Position numbers and translations under genes: made by a program. Below the pieces are notes generated by a model. The model did not search any database. It worked only from the letters and a program-made list of their open reading frames with translations, and was not told where the DNA came from. From the NCBI GenBank assembly GCA_028023455.1, contig JAQFVV010012405.1, forward strand, positions 11,344,423-11,408,422: DNA of 64,000 bases, written 5' to 3'. This DNA comes from Epiperipatus broadwayi. Its lineage: Eukaryota > Onychophora > Udeonychophora > Euonychophora > Peripatidae. How positions within the stretch are numbered: position 1 is the first letter of the stretch; every line of letters begins with the position of its first letter. Positions 52,491 through 64,000 of the stretch are shown piece after piece.

Positions 52491-54337
52491 GTTGAAACTT
52501 TGGAGTTTTGTATTATATAAATATATGTTCAGTATTGATAGAGAAAATAAAGTTTTTGAAAAGAAAAAGAAGGATTTTTAATTTGGTGATATTATTGATT
52601 TATAATTTAAAATGAGAAAAAGTATTATTTTCCATTTTTTAAAAAAATACTTTCACTTTCTAAAAAAAAATACACTTGTTGATTTTAAAAATGGAGATTA
52701 ATTTCCCTGTGACAAAACTTGCAAAATCAATCAGTCACATGACCTGAGTTCTGGAAATTTTTTATACTACATATAGTACCAAAAATGTTTATGCTATTTT
52801 TTCAGTTTCTATCTACATTTCAAAATTGTGCGTAAGTTATTTTAAAAATAACAAACTTTAAGTGAAAGAAAATGCGATCAATAGACAGGAACAATATAAT
52901 ATATATCCCATATTTTGTCACTAATGGAGAGATCTAGAATGCCTAAGTTTCAATTTGCAAGGATGAAAAAAATCAACGACCTCCTGAATGATGAACTTAC
53001 TCTCCAGGGAAATTGGTAATCTATTATAATTACTTTCAAATTTTATTTTCTATTCTGATTATTTTATTTTTATTTTGTTGATTTTATATATGTGCGGCTT
53101 AATCCGAGTATTTGCAATAATTTTGATATAAACTAGTAATAGAGTAACCTATTAACTGAATTTAAACTCTAATAATGCTATCATAGGTTAATACGAACAT
53201 TGATTACTTAATATATTAAGGTTTGAATTATTATTATATCTGTTCGTTAGATAACTGAGAGTGATTCTTTTTTAACATATTTCCCACCATTTTTCATGCT
53301 GTTGTTTTTGCATTTTATAACTACTTTTATTTTTTAAATCGCTTTGAGATTTAGTATGTTTTTGTTTAATTTCATAGGCTTTTATTATACTTTTTTCTCA
53401 TTCATTTCATAGAATTTTAAAAATAGTGTTCATAATTTGCACTTTACTTATTTTTCATTGAACTCTTTGTGTAGGAGGGGAGGTTCTAAACATTACTTGC
53501 CTCAGATGTTCTAATCAACTTTTGTTTTAAATTTCAATTTTCTATTCTGATTATTTTATTTCTATTTTGTTGATTTTATTAATGTGCAATTTAATCAGAG
53601 TATTTGCAATAATTTATGATCTAAACTAGTAATAGAGTAACATATTAACTGAATTTAAACTCTAATGATGCTATTATAGGTTAATACGAACATTGATTAC
53701 TTAATATGGATTAGTCTGTTATTAAAATTTGAATTATTATTATATCTGTTAGTTAGATAACAGAGTGATTCTTTTTTAAATCGCTTTCAGATTTAGTATG
53801 TTTTTGTTTAATTTCGTAGGCTTTTATTAGGATTTTAAAAATAGCATTCATAATTTGCACTTCACTTATTTTTCATTGAACTCTTCATGCGGGAGGGGGG
53901 TTTCTAAACATTTTTCACCTCAGATGTTCTAATCAACTTTTGTTTTAAATTTCTATTTCAGCGATTTTGACCAATTTTTGTTTTTCATTTCAATGTCATC
54001 AATTTTCACTGATTTCTCATGTGGAGGGGGGGGGTCTACCATTTTCCAATTGGATGTTCTAATAAACTTTTGTTTTAAATTTCTATTTCAGCAATTTTGA
54101 CCGATTTTTGTTTTACATTTCAATTTCAGCGATTTTGACCAATATCTCGTTGTGGGGGGGGTGTTACTATTTCTCAAATTGAGCAATTTTTACCAATTTT
54201 TGAATAGAAATTTATCAATTACAGGCTTCTTGGTGGTTCTGCAGCATCACCTGGTGGATTGTCCAGTAGGTAAGAAAACAACCATATATATATATAATAT
54301 TATCATTCGGTGTCTGTATTTTTAAAGCAATATACAT

Positions 54338-54830
54338 AATTATATAACTGAATATTTGTAAATATATTAACTAAATAATAACAAATTTTATCCACTTAGA
54401 AGTGCTTTTGATTATCTCAGTAATCTCTGTGAATTAAAGGTTTGAAATGCTAAATTTCCCACAATTATGTGGTCTTAATGTTTGCTGCTTGCCTGTTAAT
54501 TAAGTCATGTTTATATTTGTATATTAGCATAGCTTCCTTTATTTTTCTTTTATTGTTATGTTTTTCAATTTGTAATATTTTTACACTGTTAAAATTGAAG
54601 TCAAAACCATAAATACATGATTTATTATGGTTGTAAAAAACAGATGCTGAAATATTATTATCCACTATGCAATTTTGTTTTGATTTCTGAACTTGTTTTA
54701 ATAATAGCAAGTGTTCTTTAGTTCTTTTTTTTCCAATGTACATCTAGATTCACCTATATATACACTGCCACATCTACATATCCATTTATAAATGACACAA
54801 TTTTTATTTATAAATGAGGTTTTATCTTTG
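54338..54830 (-). pseudogene. Penelope-like element endonuclease end (lineage 2), minus copy
   Basis: Minus-strand frame 54743-54465 starts just after the YIG motif: MYIGKKRTKEHLLLL, then FYNHNKSCIYGFDFNFNSV and NNKRKIKEAMLIYKYKHDL, then NRQAANIKTT. This is the C-terminal half of a PLE GIY-YIG nuclease. The upstream VIYKWICRCGSVYIGESR-like part continues to about 54830 in another frame. It forms an inverted repeat with 55130-55580. Confidence 0.75.
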
Positions 54831-55580
54831 GAAGTCCTTCTTATTTAGAAATAATAGTCTTTGCAAATATTTATTGGATAAAGGCAAAAATATTGAAATA
54901 TATTCAAATGAATTGTTAAATGTTGGCTACAGTTATAATCGTATATATAATGTTATTAGAGATTTTAATACAAAATATAAAAATAAAAAAATTAATAATA
55001 TTGATTCTCCTGCTAATAAAAAAATATGGATAAATATCCCATATATTGCATTTTACACACCTCCTACATTAAACAAATTAATAAATAACTCCAAAGATAA
55101 AACCTCATTTATAAATAAAAATTGTGTCATTTATAAATGGATATGTAGGTGTGGCAGTGGATATATAGGTGAATCTAGATGTACATTGGAAAAAAGAACT
55201 AAAGAACACTTGCTATTAATAAAATGAGTTCAGAAATTGAAACAAAATTGCATAGTGGATAATAATATTTCAGCATATGTTTTTTACGACCATAATAAAT
55301 CGTACATTTATGGTTTTGACTTCAATTTTAACCATGTAAATATATTGCAAATTGAAAAAAATTACAATAAAAGAAAAATAAAGGAAGCTATGCTAATATA
55401 AAAATATAAACATGACTTAATTAACAGGCAAGCAGCAAACATTAAGATTACAGAATTGTGGGAAAGTTAGCATTTTAAAGCTTTAGTTGACGTCGATTAC
55501 TAAGATAATCGAAAGCGCTCCTAAGTGGATAAAATTTTTAATTATTTAGTTACTGTATTTACAAATATTCAGTTATATCA
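54814..55580 (+). pseudogene. Penelope-like element endonuclease end (lineage 2), plus copy
   Basis: The plus-strand frame 54814-55227 contains a linker (YIAFYTPPTLNKLINNSKDK) then the GIY-YIG nuclease: CVIYKWICRCGSGYIGESRC with an intact YIG, then TLEKRTKEHLLLIK and a stop at 55225. Beyond the stop the remaining C-terminal sequence (FDFNFN, KRKIKEAMLI, INRQAANI) can still be read with breaks to 55440, followed by a 3' non-coding tail. The RT domain is missing. It faces the minus copy head to head, a product of inverted insertion or 5' inversion during target-primed reverse transcription. Confidence 0.8.
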
Positions 55581-55589
55581 TTACACACA

Positions 55590-56190
55590 CACACGCATAT
55601 ATATATATATATATAGTTTATTTAGTTAATCTTACAATAAATAGTTGTTCTAAGTTTATAATGAGTAAGTTTTTCTATTAAGTAAAATTCTCATGTAATT
55701 AAAGTTGCTTCTTACTACAGAAATTTTATAAATTATTATATATTTAAAATAATATTATATAGCAAAAGAAACCGAAAATTTCAAAAATAAATTCGTTTTA
55801 TACCCAAAATATTACACTGAACATTATTGTGTTATACTTATTGGTTTTTAAATATCTGTCAAAGAATTTCTCCACAAGAATAAAATAAAACAAGAAATAT
55901 AGAATAAATGTTTAAATGCATATGCATTAATTGTAATTAATGCTTTTAAAAAACAACTAATATAATTTCATGTTTTATTGCTAAGAAGTTTGCAAAAAGT
56001 TTAGCTACAATAAATGACAAACAATGCTGGCCATTGAATCAAAAACCTTGAGTTCCTGAATCCACCACTGTTTCACTACTCTAAAACACTCTGGGTAGAG
56101 CAGATCTTTATATTGTCCATCAAAATTATTATGATGATAATGATGTTAAACCATTAAGCATCACATGATCACTATCTTATACTAGCACAT
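55590..56190. other. AT-rich sequence without recognised genes
   Basis: A short (TA)n tract at 55597-55614. The part at 56140-56190 resembles the left flank of the 6.5-kb MITE. Confidence 0.35.
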
Positions 56191-56196
56191 AATTGT

Positions 56197-56315
56197 TTAT
56201 AAACAAAGCAAAACTCTCCATACAGTATTGCCACCCTGTGTCTTCTGGCATTCATTGATTACTCTGGTTGGCACAGGGTTGCAATACTGTATGGAGAGTT
56301 TTGCTTTGTTTATAA
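56197..56315. mobile_element. Palindromic MITE, family 1, short form
   Basis: Nearly perfect inverted arms of about 45 bp begin TTATAAACAAAGC and share CAAAACTCTCCATACAGTA with copies at 6499, 36674 and 63970. Only ~30 bp separate the arms. The 65-residue minus frame nearby is spurious. Confidence 0.85.
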
Positions 56316-58154
56316 TAATGTTGTGGAAAACTCCACAACTTAACATTAACATTACATACACAATATATATTTATGCAATAAAAATAGATTAATATTGTAT
56401 TTAAATCTTTACCAAAGTAATTAAAAAAGATAATCAATGGATAGGGCATTGCAAAAATCCAACTTAGGTTTTATTCACATTAAAACAGATTGATTGCTTT
56501 AGAAGGTCATATTTATCAAGTTTAAGTATCTACTTATTATAAATATTACTCAATTATGAGTAACCAAAGAATTTACTATAGTGAAATTAATTATTTTTAA
56601 AATTAAATGTTTTCAAGAATAATAGTAAGAAACATATATCACTTATATAAATATAAAAAAACAAGCAAAACAAAGTCTAGAAAACTTCAGTATTGTTCTA
56701 TCAGATGCGAATGTATCTGATTGATTTGTTAAGAATTAGAAAATTTATACAAATTATTGAATTTTTATAATGCAAAACCAATTTTTTAAACAATAAATAA
56801 AACATCTCCCAAAACCTATAATATAATTTTCTATTGTAATAACTTAGTAATTAAGTATTTGAAAAGTTTCCAAAAACATCAATGCTCACTAACATTCATC
56901 ATGCTTCTTTTGAACATAATACTTTCCCCTCACATCTGAATCTCTGTTTTGAGATTTTCTGAGGTGTTATGATGGTACTGCTATCACATTGGCTTTTCTT
57001 CTCTATTTTGTGAATATTTATAATGTTAGTTTGCTGGTTTATTTTTTTTGTGTGTGGTAGAAATTGGAACTAAAATTATTAGTTTAAAAAAAAAATTGAA
57101 GATGTCAATATCATACAGACATATTGAAAATATCATGCAAATTTCCAAATTTGAAACAAATTGACAATACCCTGATTGGTTGGATCATAATACAAAGAAA
57201 ATGTAACAATATTGATTGGTAGATTAAGAGAGTAGCAACTCTTTATATAGTAGTATCACCAAGCCATAGTTATCAATGTATGCTAGAAGTCTTGTGTATC
57301 AAAATCTCTATTTAAGTCTACTCTTCCAATATCCCCAAAATAGTTGTGAGGTTGCAGCCATCATCAGTGTGAAGCTTTGGATCTGAGATTATCACATCTA
57401 GACTTTTGGATCTAATGCAACCTTTCAGAACTAGATAAAAATTTTGCTTTACAAATTTTCTGGCATTAATAGATTGCTATGGCCTGCACTAGATGGCACT
57501 ATTGAATACAAGACACATTTTAAAAAAAAAATGCTTTTGTAAATTTGACAAAAAAATTTGTACTATCCTATTTCTGCAATTGTTTGCTTTATGCTATACA
57601 TGCACATAGTATTACCATTGATATCCTTATGCAGAATAGTATGGTATATCTTTATTAATCAAAAGAAGAAAAGATTTAACATTAAATGTCAATATTTTTT
57701 GGATTCATTTCATAAATCACTTTAATTTTTTCTTAAAGTGCTCTTTTTAATGTTATTTTACTAATTTTACCTTTATTTTATGATAAAACCTGTACTGAAT
57801 AACTTTTACATTTTTTTTACAACTAATAAATCATTTTGACAGTTCCCAATAGCTACATTTTGAATTTTAAAGTAAAAATGAACGTTTTAGCCTCTTTTAA
57901 TGTCCTTTGCCGATTTTAACATTATATTAAAAACTGTATGAAATAACCTTTAGAATTTTTTTACAACTAATAAATTAATAAGATTTAAATTTAAAGTTGC
58001 AACAATATGATAAAACCTTCCTTTCCAAGATGCTGATTGATTTTTCTTGTTCTCTACACAAGAGAGTATCTGTAAATGACTTTTACTACTGATGATGTTT
58101 TTGATTTGAATATTAAAATGAAAATGAATGTTTTAGAATCTTTTTTAATAATTG

Positions 58155-58400
58155 GAAGGGTGAGAAGAAGAAGCCTGTTCATTAAAATTTGAGGATTTTT
58201 CTATCCTAATATAAACTGAACATTGATTGTATATATGTTTGGGAAATTATGATCTGACCCAACTGATGAGTGATAGTTCTGCATTAAATAAGTATAGTGT
58301 TGATCATGTGTCTTTTTTACATTATTTAGTCATGTGTTTTGATTGCTCGAAATATAATGGAGGATGAATAGACTGAAAAATTCTGAGTTACAATTCCTCT
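58155..58400 (+). repeat. Family A hammerhead repeat
   Basis: Family A unit with ACCCAA, intact core CTGATGA (58263-58269), weak stem II, TTAAA for GAAA, and TGTTGATCATG as the 3' strand. The body follows to gagttacaattcc. Confidence 0.6.
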
Positions 58401-58865
58401 ATTTGCATAATTAAAATTGTATTTGTGATTTTAAAAATATTTCAAAAGGTTCTTACATACTGTCAGTAAAAACATTAGCAATCAGTTTTATAAGGTATGG
58501 TCATTGAACTGATTGTGACATTTTATTTTGTTGATATAGAATTTAACTTCCATTTTAAAATGTAAAATATATAATTAAAAAATAAAAGTGTTATCATGTA
58601 TACTTTCATTTTTTAATAATTACTATATGTTTATTGTGTGAAATAGGCATGAACTTTTAACCAATTTTTGATGTGATTTAAAAAATCTTCTTGAAGTAAT
58701 TTTACAAATGCTTTAAAAAACAGAAGACACAAAATCAAATTCATCAAGTATCTGGAGATTGCATTAAATTACATTGATTTACTGCCTATTGAAAAGTACT
58801 GACCTCTTCAGAATTTTTTAATACATCAATATTGAAATTTTCAAGCATCAAATATACATACAATT

Positions 58866-58974
58866 GTTTTGCATTGGTGGTCTAGAGGTCAGCACGACTG
58901 CCTTGCACTTGCAGGCAGTTGCCTGAGTTGTGGGTTCGCGTCCCAGCCAATGCTATGACATTTAAAATATATAT
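58866..58974 (+). mobile_element. Short tRNA-derived SINE, copy 3
   Basis: GCATTGGTGGTCTAGAGGTC (acceptor and A-box-like arm), a hairpin arm ACTGCC...GGCAGT, then GTGGGTTCGCGTCCCAGCC (good B-box/T-arm) and CCAATGC closing a perfect 7-bp acceptor. A TATGACATTTAAA tail follows. The target duplication ATATACATACAATT is perfect (58852-58865 and 58975-58988), so this is the youngest of the three copies. Confidence 0.88.
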
Positions 58975-61300
58975 ATATACATACAATTAAAAAAATCAAC
59001 ATTAAAGGTGGTGCAGAGGAGAGACTTATTAGTTCTATTAATTCTCATGGCTTATTTACTTAAAAAATAACATGGTACTTCTGTTGATTTATATCATTGA
59101 TCTATCATTATCTTAACAGATATTAACATATGTTTTATAATACTAAAATGTGTTCCTGATTTATTGATTTATTAATTTAAAAAGTCTGAAGAGACCAGTA
59201 TATCTTTACCACATTGTTAACAAAAGAAGAGACTGCCTCCAAGATATTGACAGTTTTTGATCTTTTGTTTCCAGTTTTCCCATTATTTGTGACATTACTT
59301 TAGGTTATGTTTTGGAATAAACAAAAATATGTTTTTGCTGTTTTATTAAATATTTCTGATTATATTTACACAATAATTGTTTAATAGTTATTTAAACAAA
59401 TGTCTTAGTTTTAAATATAGACCTTAATAAATTTGACCATAACATTTACAAAGGAAAGTATAGTGTTGAGAAGGTAACACCTTATAATACTAATCATTTA
59501 ACATCATTACCTGTCCAAATCATCATAATGTATTAAAATTTTTGAAGACATTCAAAAAAGTATAAATTAATTTTAAGATTTTAAAGCAGTATTTGAGATT
59601 TATCAAAAATTATTATTTTTTCATATTTTAAAAATAAATGCAAAATAAAAAAGATTTTTTTGATTTTCTGAAAAGTGTTTTTTTCCACATCATTGACTGA
59701 CTTATTACATAATTTGTTCTTATTTATAACTTATTTTTTCAATATTTGTAAAATTCAAATATTTTGTTGTAGGGTGTTTTTCATTTGTAAAATTAAATGA
59801 AACAGAAATCAAGTCCAGTTTATTGAGATTTACTATAAAATAAAGACTTTATACAGAAATGAAAGATTGAGCATTGACAAAAATTCCCACCAGGTGTAAC
59901 AATAAAAAATGCCACAATTTGAAAGTGTTAAAACAGAAAGACCACCATTGCATTATACAAAGAACAGTCCCACAATACACTGAATGTCAAAATTATCAAT
60001 TAAATGATTTTTTATTTAAATCTTAACATAAATTCTGACATCTCTAATGTTCTATTATAATAAAAATCTCACATGTATTTGAATAAAAAAATATTTAAAT
60101 TTTTATATAAACAGTGTTATAAATTGTGAAACTATTTAACTTTTGTCATATTTAAATGTATTACATAGCATTAAGTTTTTAACAATGCCACTATCAGTTG
60201 TTTTAGGGCAAATATCTTTTTCAAAATTAAAAAACAAAAACAAAAAAAAAACAAATTTTTATTCTAAATTATAATACAAAAGCACTAACGAATTGTGTTA
60301 TTATATGAAATGAAATATGTAAAGATTTAACTCTCCTATTAATTCACCTGAAAGTTTTTATTTTCTGTTTGGTGTTCACTTTTTTTTAATCTCCTACAGC
60401 TATCTATAGCGCTATTTTTCTAGTTTTTTTTATTTATTTTGACAGCAGAAAATGGAACTAAAATATAATGTTTTATTAGTTCAAAAAAATTGTAGAAATT
60501 AGAATAGTCCCTGTGGATCATTGATAGTTTCTTTGTTTTCTGGTTTCAAAATCATTTACAATATTACATCGAGAAAATTTTTGAAACTGCAAAAGAATTT
60601 TGCATACTTTATTAAATATTTATGATTATTTTTACACAACAATTAAACAATAATTATTTAAAATCAAAATATACATAATTACATTTTGAAATTATTTATG
60701 TTTTATTTTTAAAAATAAACAATGACAAATTAAATCACAACACTAAAAATCTATGATTGTTAACATTGTATTGTTTTTACAAATGTGGTATTATAGAAAT
60801 TTGAACATAATTTACAAATTATAAATACAATTTTAAAGTATTGAAATGAATTTTATAGATTCATGATGGTTTCATATTATTTAATTCAAACCTTAAAGTT
60901 GGTATTCAATCAACAAATGCTTTGTTAATTTTGTGTTTTCACTGGCATGGTTAACTTTCTTTCATATTACTTACTGATAAAAAAATACACTGTTCTCATT
61001 ATGTGTTCAGTTTATTATTTTTTTTAGTGGTTACAAAGTTCAGATACATATTTATATGAAATTTTTCATGCTTAAACTCATATTTCTAATGAACCAAATC
61101 TAATTTATTGAATTTCAATATAGAATAAAAAATTAATTTCAAAATGAAATGTTGAAAGATTACAAAGATTGCCACCAGGTAGAACAATGGAAATGGCAAC
61201 ATTCTGAAGGTTAAAAGTGAACAATATTGTGACAGAGTTTCAATGTATGAAATCAAGAATAAATTTGGTAAGCATTAGAGTTATAAATATTTATTATTTT

Positions 61301-61945
61301 AATTTTCTATTTTTGATTTTATTTTGATTTGCTCACATTTTTTCTTATGGCAGATTGTTCAAAATAATTTGGAGAGTGTATAAAAACTACAGACTCGAAT
61401 GATATAAATCTATAAAAATATTCCTGATGATGGTATAAATTATCGGGATGTGATCTACTATATTATTCAATACTTGCATGTGATTTATTATATTATAAAA
61501 TACCTGGATATTTATATATTTTAGGAAAGTTATTGTATAAAGAGACTGAATGTTGATAGGTCTATAATTTCTAATCATTTTTCTACCAGTACCAATCTAA
61601 TTTACTATATCTACATTCCATTTTGTCTTTGCTTCTTAAAATACCGTGTCTACATCACTAAATAATTCTAGGATAATTAATCAACAAAATTAAGATGCAT
61701 ACTAAAATCTAGATTTATAAAGAGTTCAAAAAAATACAACAGAAAACTAAAAGATATAAAGAAAATATTTACCTACTTTCATGTGTTACAATAAATACTT
61801 TTTTATCTTTGACTTGTTAGAACTTTATTAAAATAATTTTGTGTTCTTCATTGGTCATATTGTTAAATTGTATTTATTTGAAAAGCAATTGGAAACTTTA
61901 GACTTGGAGATATTGTTTAAACTCTCTTAATCTTATTTTTTTTAG
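61301..61945. other. AT-rich sequence without recognised features
   Basis: No gene or repeat family was recognised. The 63-residue minus frame at 61387-61578 has no motif. Confidence 0.3.
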
Positions 61946-62026
61946 CTTTTGCTTTAAAAAAATGTAAAAGTAAATCATATGTTATTCAATTAAAGACCTC
62001 AGCTGTCTATGATGACGAAAAGAAAG
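61946..62026 (+). CDS. Candidate internal host exon
   Basis: An 81-bp segment lies between an acceptor (CTTATTTTTTTTAG ending 61945) and a strong donor (AAAG then GTAAGG at 62027). Only one of the three frames is open. It starts with two bases completing a codon and ends with one base (phase 1 at both sides), and encodes a 26-residue Lys-rich peptide: FALKKCKSKSYVIQLKTSAV then YDDEKK. The peptide is unfamiliar. Neighbouring sequence is very AT-rich, and no adjoining exon has been shown. A chance origin cannot be excluded. Confidence 0.4.
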
Positions 62027-63212
62027 GTAAGGGGAATTTAGAATGATTTTGTATGGTTCATGTATGCTTCTAATGATGCCATTTACTTTTTGGATTTTTG
62101 TAAAGTAAAAAAGTAAACAACTATTGGGTAGTCAGTGGAAATCCAAATAAATAAGAAAGAAGTTTCATTTTAAGCTCTTTTTTGTTGTTAATTTGTTTTC
62201 ATTGTTTCAAAGCCAGTTAGTTCATTTTCATCTCAATTGTTGTTATGAATTGTACTTTGTATTGAATGCAGCTATTAATTACCATTTTTATCAGACAACA
62301 ACACTTCTAAAAATCACCATCTTTATCTCTCCTCCCTCTCCTCACTTTCTGAAAAGCAAATATATAAAAAAAAAAAAAAATTAAAAATTTTTAAAGCAAA
62401 TAGTAAAAAAAATTCCAAATATGCTACTTACTCATAATAAAAGAGGTTGTTTGAAATTATACATCAGTAAATTTTGTAACTTAACATTAGGCAGAATCAC
62501 AGTAAGAAATTGAAAACTAAGAATTGTCCATATTTTCCCCTTCTCTCTCTCTGCCCCCTCTGTACCATTTTTTCAAAAACAAAGAAGAAATTGAAAAGAC
62601 AAATATTACTAAAAGTTTGCAAAACAAAATAAAGACCTACCAGTGAAAAGCAATAAGAAGCTTTGGATTCCACTTTGCATTTATAAATTACATAATAGGA
62701 TTATAGTAAATCACTTTTCTAAATTCAAAAAAATTTCAGTTGACTGATTGGTCATGATGTCAAAGCAGTGTTTTAAAGAAACAATCCTTTCCATGATTTT
62801 TATGAGGTGACTCAAAGCCACTTCAAGTTGCTCGAATTCCATCATTTTTAAAGTTACGGTAAAGATTTTACCATCATTTGAAAGGTTATAAAAAGTTCCA
62901 TAAGATGCTGCCCTCTCTTGAATTATTTTACAAGTAAAAAATCAATAAAACTGATGTAAAGGTCTAACAAAGGGAGGAACCAGTCCATTCTAAGTGTTGA
63001 TTGGCTCTCCACTATTGAGGACAAAAGAATTCACTTGTCAATAACTTGTACCATTACAATTTCTTTTGTTTAATTTTGAAAGTGATAAACGAATGTTTTA
63101 GACCATTTTAAAAGTATTTTTTGACATATTATAAATTATTTTGATAAAATATGCTAAAAATAAAATTATTATAAAAAATATATAAGATTTTAGTAAAAAT
63201 TATTTATTTTTC
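62027..63212. other. AT-rich sequence, possible intron
   Basis: If the flanking candidate exons are real, this is intronic. It contains purine- and pyrimidine-rich tracts (62330-62400, 62540-62565) and nothing else recognised. Confidence 0.3.
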
Positions 63213-63262
63213 AGCAACGTAAAACTGAGAAGAAAATCACTGATGTCACCAACACTTTTTAG
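63213..63262 (+). CDS. Candidate terminal host exon
   Basis: A strong acceptor (TTATTTATTTTTCAG) precedes an open stretch encoding QRKTEKKITDVTNTF and a TAG stop at 63260-63262, with composition unlike the flanks. In the phase left by the 61946 exon it would instead read two residues and stop. So either an intermediate exon is missing, the protein ends at once, or one of the calls is wrong. Confidence 0.3.
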
Positions 63263-63969
63263 TTGGTTACTAATGTTCATTTTAGATTTCCCGCTATCGA
63301 ATATTTTTATAATTATAAATAAAAATTTATTTTTGAAAAAACTTTCATTCACTTTCGTAACCTGACAAATTATTAATATACTTTTTACAAACGAAACTAA
63401 AGTGAATATAATATTAAAAGTTGAATATATTTCGATGTTGAGTTTGTGAGTTGGCCATTTAAAAGTTTAGACTTTTACCTCACTTGGCCAATAAAGTAAT
63501 CAGTGCTCAAAAGGTTAAAGAGAAAATAGAATGTAGATAGCTGAATAGATCAGTATCTTTTCTACCTTGGTATACTTTTATTAAATATTTGGTATATATT
63601 TTAACTAATAATTTTACTATTTATTCATTCTACATTTTATGGTAGTAATTCAATATTTAATAGAGATTTTTTATTCTTCAAAGACTTAATTGCATTTCAT
63701 TTGTCTTCATTTAAAATTCTTAGCATTACAAAAGGTATTGTTGTAGATGCTACTTTGTTATTTTACTGATATATAGGTCTCTGAAGAATTTTCCCCCAAA
63801 TTCAGGTCTTCATCAGTCTTTTCAGTATTCAATATTAAGACTTACGGTTTTAAGGATTCTGCTAACTTTTAAAGCTTTCATCATTGACTTTATTAACTTT
63901 TGCATATATTCCTTAATTCAGTTAAACATTACACGCTTACTATTCTTTATGCTTACACAAGATGTTTAC
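63263..63969. other. AT-rich sequence without recognised features
   Basis: Possible 3' UTR of the candidate exon before it; otherwise nothing recognised. Confidence 0.25.
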
Positions 63970-64000
63970 ACAGAGGCATAACTCTCCATACAGTAGTGCA
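63970..64000 (+). mobile_element. Family 1 MITE arm, cut by window edge
   Basis: ACAGAGGCATAACTCTCC then CATACAGTAGTGCA matches the left arms at 6499, 36674 and 56197. The rest lies outside the window. Confidence 0.75.

Larger units (their letters stand above)
49234..54283. mobile_element. Foldback-like Merlin element with very long inverted arms
   Basis: The left end GGTTGTTTTCTCACCTACTG (49234) and the complement of the right end (ending TAAGAAAACAACC at 54283) are inverted. The similarity continues inward over about 1.4 kb on the left (to ~50640) and 1.8 kb on the right (from ~52497), with internal duplications. Flanks are (TA)n, so an 8-bp duplication ATATATAT is compatible with Merlin's 8-9-bp target duplication but not diagnostic. 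The core holds a broken Merlin transposase on the minus strand and a LINE fragment. The arms contain ~130-bp subrepeats punctuated by C-rich (left) or G-rich (right) runs. Confidence 0.85.
57000..61300 (+). repeat. Diverged ~1.28-kb tandem repeat region
   Basis: Corresponding blocks recur about 1270-1280 bp apart. A TTTATTAAATATTT...ACACAA block is at 59340 and 60606. A TTTTTCAATATTTG-like block is at 59740 and 61015. The CACCAGGTGTAACAATA block at 59890 pairs with CACCAGGTAGAACAATGG at 61168. A TTTATTA-TT block occurs at 59160 and 60470, and a weaker one at 57075. Insertions (family A at 58155, SINE at 58866) interrupt it. Non-coding. Confidence 0.6.

Overview
This is a eukaryotic, almost certainly invertebrate metazoan, nuclear window. 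It is strongly AT-rich, full of simple repeats and decayed transposable elements, and has no intact protein-coding gene. The mix of Penelope-like elements (PLEs) with hammerhead-type motifs, RTE-like LINE fragments, a Merlin (ISXO2-type) DNA transposon, short tRNA-derived SINEs and long tetranucleotide arrays does not fix the phylum. Cnidarian, cephalopod, flatworm or arachnid would all be compatible. Open reading frames made of SIYLSIYL or poly-Ile are readings of (TATC)n and (ATT)n tracts, not genes.

Layout. 0-5 kb: a diverged long repeat related to sequence at 33-37 and 57-61 kb, a hammerhead repeat at 1.3-1.7 kb and an inverted LINE end at 3.7-4.2 kb. 5-12 kb: a palindromic foldback element, a palindromic MITE, an old LINE relic, a GC-rich CpG-containing patch at 8.5-9.05 kb, two hammerhead-repeat copies split by a (TATC)n array, another palindromic MITE and the first tRNA-SINE. 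12-19 kb: a candidate host exon, LINE pieces, a PLE relic with a hammerhead repeat downstream of it, and a tandem hammerhead-repeat dimer. 20-28 kb: an (ATT)n tract, then a PLE flanked by oppositely oriented hammerhead repeats whose right copy is split by a 1.8-kb inverted-repeat element, then about 1 kb of decayed tetranucleotide repeat. 29-33 kb: a ruined near-full-length RTE-like LINE and an inverted pair of hammerhead repeats. 33-41 kb: a second tRNA-SINE, another diverged long repeat, two LINE ends and a TA-flanked 1.06-kb inverted-repeat element. 41-49 kb: mostly unrecognised, with one large (TATC)n array. 49.2-54.3 kb: the most striking object, a 5.05-kb foldback-like element with 1.4-1.8-kb inverted arms around a broken Merlin transposase. 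54.3-64 kb: an inverted pair of PLE endonuclease ends, more palindromic MITEs, a third tRNA-SINE, a diverged ~1.28-kb tandem repeat and two candidate host exons near 62 and 63.2 kb.

How the parts relate. Two otherwise different dispersed repeats (called family A and family B here) share a ~50-nt block that reads as a type I hammerhead ribozyme: CTGATGA core, a stem II hairpin, a GAAA or decayed equivalent, a tiny stem III, and a TTGGT that pairs with ACCAA upstream of the core. Family B flanks a PLE RT-endonuclease relic, as expected for PLE pseudo-LTRs, which are known to carry hammerheads. Several copies show the same inverted arrangement: a minus-strand 3' piece, then a plus-strand unit. 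If there is a host gene, it is on the plus strand with very long introns. Three short splice-bounded open segments (12664-12733, 61946-62026, 63213-63262) are the only hints. Everything was read by eye. Alignments, folding and database searches were not run, and repeat boundaries are approximate.
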